This document shows positions 57,938 through 64,000 of a stretch of 64,000 nucleotides of DNA, piece after piece. How positions within the stretch are numbered: position 1 is the first letter of the stretch; the number at the start of each line of letters is the position of its first letter. Both the position numbers and the translations under genes were made by a program. Below the pieces are notes generated by a model. It was not told the origin of the DNA. It did no database searches and worked only from the letters and a program-made list of their open reading frames with translations. The stretch comes from Paraburkholderia caffeinilytica. GTDB taxonomy: Bacteria > Pseudomonadota > Gammaproteobacteria > Burkholderiales > Burkholderiaceae. The stretch lies in contig NZ_CP031467.1 of the NCBI RefSeq assembly GCF_003368325.1, forward strand, positions 2,666,001 to 2,730,000. Reading direction: 5' to 3'.

Positions 57938-58703
57938 GGGGGCCTATTTTACTTGAAGCGGCGGCGGGGGACGCGGATGAGGCGGACGAAGAGGGTGCCG
58001 TGCGCCGATCGTCAGCGTCGGGCGAGGCCAGCATGGTGCGCAGAAGCGGCAGCGTGACCGCGCGTTTCTGTTCGAGCGAGAAGCGGTCGAGCGCGTCGAG
58101 CAACGCCATCAGGCTCGGCATGTCGCGGCGAAAATGCGTGAGCAGGTAGGCGGGGACGTCGTCGGCGAGCATGATGCCGCGTTCGCGCGCCGCGTGTTTC
58201 AGCACGGCGGCCTTGCCTTCGTCCGGCAGCGGCGCGAGATGAAACACAAGGCCCCAGCCGAGGCGCGTGCGCAGATCTTCGCGTACGGTCATGCCGATCG
58301 GCGGGGCATTGCCCGCGGCGACGAGCGCGCTGGTGGGATGCGCGCGCACCTCGTTGAACAGGTTGAACACGGCGATCTGCTGCGCCGCGGACAGGCCGTC
58401 GCAATCGTCGATCGCATACAGCGCGACGCGCGGGTCGAAGGTGAAAGCGGCGAGGCTGCTCTGCGGACCGGCGAAGCGCGCATGGCCCGGCGGCGCTTCG
58501 TGAACCAGCGCCTGCAGCAGGTGTGTGCGGCCGCTGCCGGTTTCGCCCCAGACGTAGAACGTACGATCCGCCACCGGCCCGGCCGCGAGCGCGTTGTCGA
58601 GCTCGCGTAGCCGCGTGACCAGCTCGGCGTTGGCGCCGGCGAAGAAATTGTCGAATGTCGATGGCGGCGGGGTGCCGAGATCGAGCGTCAGTTGACGAAG
58701 CAC
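57930..58703 (-). CDS. hda: DnaA regulatory inactivator Hda
   Basis: Hda, with the beta clamp, stimulates ATP hydrolysis by DnaA and stops over-initiation. The 257-residue protein starts MLRQLTLDLGTPPPSTFDNF with a clamp-binding QLTLDL motif. It has a Walker A variant GETGSGRTHLLQAL (around residue 52), VALYAIDDCDGLSAAQQ as Walker B, and a C-terminal AAA+ lid. The last 25 residues are a Ser/Ala tail not found in E. coli Hda (233). It heads the hda-HAD-pcnB-folK run. Confidence 0.94.
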   Translation of the reverse strand: MLRQLTLDLGTPPPSTFDNFFAGANAELVTRLRELDNALAAGPVADRTFYVWGETGSGRTHLLQALVHEAPPGHARFAGPQSSLAAFTFDPRVALYAIDDCDGLSAAQQIAVFNLFNEVRAHPTSALVAAGNAPPIGMTVREDLRTRLGWGLVFHLAPLPDEGKAAVLKHAARERGIMLADDVPAYLLTHFRRDMPSLMALLDALDRFSLEQKRAVTLPLLRTMLASPDADDRRTAPSSSASSASPAAASSKIGPHG

Positions 58704-58809
58704 AGTAGGTTAATGCCGAAAATGAGGCTTAAGGCCGCAAATGGCCCGGATATCGCGCCCTAAAACGTCCGTGAACAGTCAATGAGCAGTTAGTGGCTCA
58801 GTCAGTGAC

Positions 58810-59934
58810 TCAGTTGTTGTAAAGCGTGCTCGTCAGATAACTTTGACGCAACTCGCGCATGGCGACCGACAGAATCGCGCTGACCGGCAGCGCCAGCAAC
58901 ACGCCGAAAAAGCCGAACAGCTGACCGAACGCGAGCAAGGCGAAGATGACCGCGAGCGGGTGCAGGCCGATCCGCTCGCCGACGAGCCGCGGCGTGAGAT
59001 AAAAGCTCTCCACGATCTGGCCGACGCCGTAAATCAACGCGACCGCGCCGAAGCCGTACCAGTCGCCGAACTGTAGCAGTGCGGCGAGCAGCGCCAGCGC
59101 GAGACCGGTTGCAAAGCCGACGTACGGGATAAACACCGCGAGGCCCGTGAAAATACCCACCGGCAGCGCGATCTCGAAGCGGGCGATGGTCAGCGCAATC
59201 GCATAATAGACCGCGAGCACCGCCATCACGAGGAGCTGGCCGCGCAGGTATTGCGACAGCATCTGGTCCATGTCGTGTGCGAGTTGCAGCGTCTTGTCGA
59301 GCCAGCGGCGCGGCACCACGATCTGCACGCGAGCGAGCATGCGGTTCCAGTCATACAGCAGATAAAACAGCACGAGCGGCACCATCACGAGGTTGCCGAC
59401 CACCGTCATCATCACGTTGCCGCTGGTGCGAACGGACGTCCACACATACAGCGCGACCTGCTGCGCGCTGCCTTCGAGCTGCCCCATCACGAGATCGCGG
59501 ATGCTGGCGAAATCGAGCGAGTCGGCGAGGCCCAATAAGGCAAGTTTCGGCTGCAGCCAGGCGCTCACGTGGGCGAACAGCACGGGCACCTGCTGCTTCA
59601 ACTGCGGCCCTTCTTTCTGGATGACGGCCAGCACCAGCAGCACGAGCAGCGTCATCATCAAGGAGAAGACCAGCATCATCAGCAAGGCGGCGAGTCCGCG
59701 CGGCACGCGCCGCCGTACCATCCAGGCGACGCCCGGTTGCAGAATGTACGCGAGAATGGCGCCGAGCAGGAACGGCGTGAGGACCGGACTCAGGAGCCAA
59801 AGCAGGATGCCGACGCCCAGCGCGATCGCCAGCCAGATCAGGGCGCGGCGCTGTACAGGCGTGAGGATCGAGGAGTTCTGTTGCAAAGTTGTTTCCCTGG
59901 TGTCGTCGCGACCGGCAGATTCACGATGATTCAA
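58810..59934 (-). CDS. AI-2E family transporter (PerM-like membrane protein)
   Basis: The 374-residue protein has about eight transmembrane helices, beginning RRALIWLAIALGVGILLWLLSPVLTPFLLGAILAYILQP, and the family stretch FIPYVGFATGLALALLAALLQFG followed by ESFYLTPRLVGERIGLHPLAVIFALLAFGQLFGFFGVLLALPVSA. PerM/YdgG-type proteins export solutes, sometimes AI-2 or Na+; the substrate here is unknown. Its position upstream of hda and divergent from purM is common in the group. Confidence 0.9.
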   Translation of the reverse strand: MNHRESAGRDDTRETTLQQNSSILTPVQRRALIWLAIALGVGILLWLLSPVLTPFLLGAILAYILQPGVAWMVRRRVPRGLAALLMMLVFSLMMTLLVLLVLAVIQKEGPQLKQQVPVLFAHVSAWLQPKLALLGLADSLDFASIRDLVMGQLEGSAQQVALYVWTSVRTSGNVMMTVVGNLVMVPLVLFYLLYDWNRMLARVQIVVPRRWLDKTLQLAHDMDQMLSQYLRGQLLVMAVLAVYYAIALTIARFEIALPVGIFTGLAVFIPYVGFATGLALALLAALLQFGDWYGFGAVALIYGVGQIVESFYLTPRLVGERIGLHPLAVIFALLAFGQLFGFFGVLLALPVSAILSVAMRELRQSYLTSTLYNN

Positions 59935-59962
59935 ATTCCAGCCAGACGGCCGGCAACTCTGT

Positions 59963-60000
59963 ATGGGACCAGAGTAAGCGCTGAAGCGCCAACTCTGGTC
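59963..60000 (+). repeat. dispersed hairpin element, single copy upstream of purM
   Basis: This copy reads ATG GGA CCA GAG TAA (59963-59977), then agcgctgaagcgcc, then actctggtc (59992-60000). The outer stem gaccagagt/actctggtc is perfect, with the variable pair A-T instead of T-A (1.5-kb copies) or G-C (10.2-kb copy). It lies 45 nt before purM. A second hairpin, ggtaaaat-cgc-attttacc (60008-60026), follows it. Confidence 0.85.
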
Positions 60001-60045
60001 GGCATCGGGTAAAATCGCATTTTACCGACCTTCTTGCTCTTCCCC

Positions 60046-61101
60046 ATGAATCAACCGAAATCCGCCCCTGACACCCAAGGTTTGTCGTATCGCGACGCCG
60101 GCGTGGACATCGACGCGGGCGACGCCCTTGTCGACGCGATCAAGCCCTTTGCCAAAAAGACGATGCGCGACGGCGTGCTGGGCGGCATCGGCGGTTTTGG
60201 CGCGCTGTTCGAGGTGCCGAAGAAATACAAGGAGCCGGTGCTGGTTTCGGGCACGGACGGCGTGGGCACCAAGCTGCGCCTCGCGTTCCAGCTGAACAAA
60301 CACGATACCGTCGGCCAGGATCTGGTGGCGATGAGCGTGAACGACATTCTGGTTCAGGGCGCCGAACCGCTGTTCTTCCTCGATTATTTCGCTTGCGGCA
60401 AGCTGGACGTCGGTACGGCGGCAACGGTCGTGAAGGGCATCGCGCATGGCTGCGAACTGTCCGGCTGCGCGCTGATCGGTGGCGAAACGGCTGAAATGCC
60501 GGGCATGTATCCAGACGGCGAATACGATCTGGCCGGTTTTGCGGTCGGCGCGGTAGAAAAGAGCAAGATTATCGACGGCAGCACGATCGCCCCGGGCGAC
60601 GTGGTGCTGGGGCTGGCTTCCAGCGGCATCCATTCGAACGGTTTTTCGCTGGTGCGCAAGATCATCGAGCGCGCGCAGCCGGATTTGAACGCGGACTTCG
60701 ATGGCCGCTCGTTGGCGGATGCGCTGATGGCGCCCACGCACATTTATGTGAAGCCTTTGCTGGCCTTGATGCAGCAGATCGCTGTCAAGGGCATGGCGCA
60801 CATCACCGGCGGCGGGCTGGTCGAGAACATTCCGCGCGTTTTGCGCGAAGGTCTGACGGCCGAGCTGGATCATCGTAGCTGGCCGATGCCGCCGCTGTTC
60901 TCGTGGCTGCAGAAGCACGGCGGCGTGGCGGATGCGGAAATGCACCGTGTTTTCAACTGCGGGATCGGGATGGCGGTGGTTGTGTCTGCTGCTGATGCCG
61001 ACGCTGCGGTCGCGTCTTTGTCGGCTGCCGGCGAGCAGGTATGGAAGATCGGCGTGATTCGCGAGAGCGCGGCCGGTGAAGCTCAGACGGTAGTGATCTA
61101 A
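60046..61101 (+). CDS. purM: phosphoribosylformylglycinamidine cyclo-ligase (AIR synthetase)
   Basis: PurM closes the imidazole ring in purine synthesis. The 351-residue protein begins with a short lead, then [21 protein letters not shown], and has [24 protein letters not shown] (metal/ATP site), [24 protein letters not shown] and [16 protein letters not shown]. The start is ATG 60046; an upstream TTG in frame is less likely. It is followed by convergent miaA. One copy of the dispersed hairpin element lies just upstream. Confidence 0.96.
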   Translation: MNQPKSAPDTQGLSYRDAGVDIDAGDALVDAIKPFAKKTMRDGVLGGIGGFGALFEVPKKYKEPVLVSGTDGVGTKLRLAFQLNKHDTVGQDLVAMSVNDILVQGAEPLFFLDYFACGKLDVGTAATVVKGIAHGCELSGCALIGGETAEMPGMYPDGEYDLAGFAVGAVEKSKIIDGSTIAPGDVVLGLASSGIHSNGFSLVRKIIERAQPDLNADFDGRSLADALMAPTHIYVKPLLALMQQIAVKGMAHITGGGLVENIPRVLREGLTAELDHRSWPMPPLFSWLQKHGGVADAEMHRVFNCGIGMAVVVSAADADAAVASLSAAGEQVWKIGVIRESAAGEAQTVVI

Positions 61102-61184
61102 CCAGACCCAGCTTGGCCAAAGGCTGGTTTGCCTGCGCGGCGTAGAGACAGAACGCGAAAGAAAGCGCCGCGCGGGCAAAAACT

Positions 61185-62141
61185 TCAAATTATCGCTTCA
61201 ATCAAGCTGACGACCTGCCCGGTAGCGTTGGGATCGCAGCAGTCCACCACAACCCGCTCTGTCATGCTGCGCAGCCACGTGAGCTGCCGCTTGCACAATT
61301 GCCGGGTTGCAAAGACTCCCTTATCCCGCATGGTCGAGTAATCGATCGCTCCGTCGAGATATTCCCAGACCTGGCGATATCCCACGCAGCGCATGGACGG
61401 CATCTCGGGCAACAGATCCCCGCGCTCGCGCAATTTCACCACTTCGTCGATGAAACCCTCGGCCAGCATGGCGTCGAAGCGTTTTTCGATGCGCGTATGC
61501 AGCACGCTCCGTTCGGAAGGCTCCAACGCAATGGGCACGAAGCGCCACGCCAGCGCGGCGTCATCGGTTCGAGCGGGCGCGGCCAGCAAAGCGGACATCG
61601 CTTGGCCTGTCAGCATGAAAACTTCGAGCGCCCGCTGAATTCGCTGCGAATCGTTCGGCGCGAGACGCGCAGCCGTAACGGGATCGACGGCGGCAAGCCG
61701 CGCATGCAGTGCCGGCCAGCCGTCGCGTGCGGCGTCGGCATCGAGCGTCGCGCGCAAGTCGGCATCGGCGGCGGGCAAGTCGTTTAGCCCCTGCGTGAGC
61801 GCCTTGTAGTACAGCATGGTCCCGCCGACCAATAAAGGCAGCCGACCGCGCGCACTGATCTCGCCGATCAGGCGCAACGCGTCGCCGCGAAATTCCGCCG
61901 CCGAATACGCGTTGGCCGGATCCACGATGTCGATCAGATGATGCGGCGCGACCGCGCGTTCTGCCGCCGTCGGCTTGGCGGTGCCGATATCCATCTCGCG
62001 ATAGACCAGCGCCGAATCGACACTGACGATTTCAACCGGCCGCCGTGCGGCCAGCGCCAGCGCGGCAGCGGTTTTGCCGGATGCGGTCGGGCCGAGCAGG
62101 CAAGGGATCGGCGCGGGCGTGCTCGAAGGGCGTGAATTCAT
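61185..62141 (-). CDS. miaA: tRNA dimethylallyltransferase
   Basis: MiaA adds a dimethylallyl group to A37 of tRNAs reading UNN codons. The 318-residue protein has the P-loop [17 protein letters not shown] (around residue 15), [46 protein letters not shown] and [13 protein letters not shown] use ATG 62141; a GTG at 62195 would overlap mutL by 11 nt. It follows mutL on the minus strand, the usual mutL-miaA order. Confidence 0.95.
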   Translation of the reverse strand: MNSRPSSTPAPIPCLLGPTASGKTAAALALAARRPVEIVSVDSALVYREMDIGTAKPTAAERAVAPHHLIDIVDPANAYSAAEFRGDALRLIGEISARGRLPLLVGGTMLYYKALTQGLNDLPAADADLRATLDADAARDGWPALHARLAAVDPVTAARLAPNDSQRIQRALEVFMLTGQAMSALLAAPARTDDAALAWRFVPIALEPSERSVLHTRIEKRFDAMLAEGFIDEVVKLRERGDLLPEMPSMRCVGYRQVWEYLDGAIDYSTMRDKGVFATRQLCKRQLTWLRSMTERVVVDCCDPNATGQVVSLIEAII

Positions 62142-62184
62142 AGGCAACACGGCGCGCGCCGGATCAGCGGAATCAGGCGCACCG

Positions 62185-64000
62185 TCATTGCCCACGCATG
62201 AACAGCCGATCGAGATCGGACAGTGTCAACTGATACCACGTCGGACGCCCGTGGTTGCATTGGTCGGCGCGCTCGGTCGCCTCCATCTGGCGCAGCAGGG
62301 CGTTCATTTCGTCGAGCGTCAGACGCCGGTTCGCGCGCACCGCGTGATGGCAGGCGAGTGTGCCGAGCAGTTCGTGCTGACGCTCGGTCAACACGCGTGA
62401 ACCGCCGAACGCATGCAGGTCGGAGAGCACTGCGCGTGCCAGCGCCTGCAGATCGGCGTCTTTCAACAAGGCCGGCACGGCTCGGATCGCGAGCGTGGTC
62501 GGCGACAGCACGGCGAGATCGAAGCCGAGTGCGTCCAGCGTGTCGCGCTCTTCCTCGACCGTGCCGATTTCGATCGGATCGGCCTGCATGGTCTGCGGGA
62601 TCAGCAGCGGCTGCACGGCAATCGTGCGATCGGCGAGCGCGTTCTTGAACTGCTCGTACAGGATGCGCTCGTGCGCGGCATGCATATCGACAATGACCAA
62701 TCCATGCGCGTTCTGCGCGAGCACATAGATGCCGTGAATCTGACCGAGCGCGAAGCCGAGCGGCTGTTCGTCCGAGGCATTGAACGCAGGCGATGCGTAG
62801 GGGCTCGAGGTGTTGTAGGAGGACGGGGCCTCTGCAGCCGAGTCGCGCGCTTCGAAGAGCGTCGCGCCTTCTGCTGTGCCGGTGTTTGTGTCTCTGCGGC
62901 CGAATAGAGCGTCGTAGAAGGCCAGCGGTTGTGCAACCGGCAGCGTGCCTTGCGTCATGCGCGCCTGACGCATCCAGGTATTGCCGGGCTGCGAGGATCC
63001 GCCACCAAAGCCGCTGCCGAGGCCGCCTGTGCCTGCACTGGCCCCGCCACCGAAGCCACCGGCGCCCGCGCCCGCGCCGCCCAGCGGCGTCGCGCCGAAC
63101 GAAGCCGGCCCACCCGGCGACGCTTCCAGATGCGCCGCGTGCCCGCCCGCTGTCGTTTCCGGCGACGCGCCCGCGTGCCGCGCCAGCGCGCGCTGCACCG
63201 CGTGGAACACGAACTGGTGAATCGAACGGGAATCGCGAAACCGCACTTCGATTTTCGACGGATGCACGTTCACATCGACCGCTTCGGGCGGCAGATCGAG
63301 AAACAGCACGTAAGACGGATAGCGGTCGCCGTGCAGCACGTCTTCGTAGGCGGCGCGCACGGCGTGCGTAAGCAGCTTGTCGCGCACGAACCGGCCATTG
63401 ACGAAGAAATACTGCTGATCGGCGCGTCCGCGGCTCGCTGTGGGCAGGCCGGCACAGCCATAGACGGCGAGCGGCCCGGCGGATTCGTCGAGCGGCAAAT
63501 GAGCCGTCGCAAAGGTTTCGCCGAGAATCTTGGCGACCCGCACGGGCGGCTCGGTGGCGTTCCAGTGTTCGACCGCCTTACCGTTATGCAGGACCGAAAT
63601 CGCCACATCCGGTCGCGCCAGCGCAGCGCGGCGAATCTGCTCGAGGCAATGGCCGAGTTCAGTCTGCTCGCTTTTGAGGAATTTGCGGCGCGCGGGCGTA
63701 TTGAAGTACAGCTCGCGGACCTCGATCATGGTGCCCTGGGTGCCGGCGGCGGGACTCAGCACACCGGTTTGCGCGTCGACACGCACGGCATGCGGCGCGT
63801 CAGCCGTGCGGCTCGTGATGGTCATCTGCGCGACCGACGCAATCGACGCCAGCGCCTCACCGCGAAACCCCAGCGTGGCGACCGCTTCCAGTTCGGCGAG
63901 CGAGCGGATCTTGCTGGTCGCGTGCCGCATCAGCGCGAGCGCGAGTTCGTTTTCGGGGATGCCGCAGCCGTCGTCGGTAATCGAGATGCGTTTGACGCCG
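62185..64000 (-). CDS. mutL: DNA mismatch repair protein MutL (5' end beyond window)
   Basis: The visible 605 codons run off the right edge; only the first residues are missing. The GHKL ATPase domain shows [25 protein letters not shown] and [17 protein letters not shown], then [19 protein letters not shown] central Gly/Ala-rich linker ([18 protein letters not shown], about 40 residues) is unusually glycine-rich. The C-terminal domain has [34 protein letters not shown] and [12 protein letters not shown]. MutL couples MutS to excision. It is followed by miaA. Confidence 0.95.
   Translation of the reverse strand, partial: GVKRISITDDGCGIPENELALALMRHATSKIRSLAELEAVATLGFRGEALASIASVAQMTITSRTADAPHAVRVDAQTGVLSPAAGTQGTMIEVRELYFNTPARRKFLKSEQTELGHCLEQIRRAALARPDVAISVLHNGKAVEHWNATEPPVRVAKILGETFATAHLPLDESAGPLAVYGCAGLPTASRGRADQQYFFVNGRFVRDKLLTHAVRAAYEDVLHGDRYPSYVLFLDLPPEAVDVNVHPSKIEVRFRDSRSIHQFVFHAVQRALARHAGASPETTAGGHAAHLEASPGGPASFGATPLGGAGAGAGGFGGGASAGTGGLGSGFGGGSSQPGNTWMRQARMTQGTLPVAQPLAFYDALFGRRDTNTGTAEGATLFEARDSAAEAPSSYNTSSPYASPAFNASDEQPLGFALGQIHGIYVLAQNAHGLVIVDMHAAHERILYEQFKNALADRTIAVQPLLIPQTMQADPIEIGTVEEERDTLDALGFDLAVLSPTTLAIRAVPALLKDADLQALARAVLSDLHAFGGSRVLTERQHELLGTLACHHAVRANRRLTLDEMNALLRQMEATERADQCNHGRPTWYQLTLSDLDRLFMRGQ

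Overview
The window reads as a high-GC betaproteobacterial chromosome, most likely Burkholderia/Paraburkholderia. I infer this from GC-rich codon use (long antisense shadow ORFs are everywhere), from family-level protein resemblance, and from gene orders known in that group: queA-tgt-yajC-secD-secF, recG-oxyR next to catalase and dps, nadK-recN diverging from hrcA, grpE-dnaK-dnaJ, and hda-HAD-pcnB-folK-deoxynucleoside kinase-panB. It is almost entirely core genome. The one clear accessory item is a HigB/HigA-type toxin-antitoxin pair at about 28.8-29.5 kb. No rRNA, tRNA, insertion sequence, prophage or CRISPR array was seen.

Layout. 0-5 kb: two split PqiA-type membrane proteins, a cytochrome b561 with two periplasmic YceI proteins, and an MHS-family transporter. 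5-11.5 kb (minus): tRNA queuosine genes queA and tgt, then the Sec accessory genes yajC-secD-secF. 11.6-17.8 kb (plus): recG, then a peroxide-defence block (oxyR, a 49-codon ORF, catalase, a 53-codon membrane protein, dps). 18-26.6 kb: ubiA, then proC, yggS, glycolate oxidase glcDEF and a D-lactate dehydrogenase-like enzyme. 26.8-33.6 kb: cobalamin adenosyltransferase, flavohaemoglobin, the toxin-antitoxin pair, DAHP synthase, tldD and a nitrilase-family amidase. 33.7-43.6 kb: the very large yhdP, divergent glnE, recN and nadK. 43.9-51.5 kb: hrcA, hemH, hslR, grpE, dnaK, dnaJ (heat shock). 51.5-64 kb: fused pabB-pabC, panB, a deoxynucleoside kinase, folK, pcnB, a HAD phosphatase, hda, a PerM transporter, purM, miaA and mutL (cut by the window end).

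Non-coding features stand out most. (1) A dispersed hairpin element occurs in three intergenic regions (tandem near 1.5 kb, single at 10.2 and 60.0 kb). It has a base pair that changes on both sides between copies, and each full copy starts with the same five-codon frame Met-Gly-Pro-Glu-stop. (2) A textbook intrinsic terminator (14-bp stem, 3-nt loop, six T) lies inside the pabB coding region. (3) A frameshifted, truncated thioredoxin-like remnant sits between grpE and dnaK. (4) An NsrR-like palindrome in front of hmp extends into its Shine-Dalgarno sequence. (5) A small secreted or membrane peptide gene is antisense to the end of hslR. (6) OxyR-type inverted and direct repeats precede the catalase block and oxyR.
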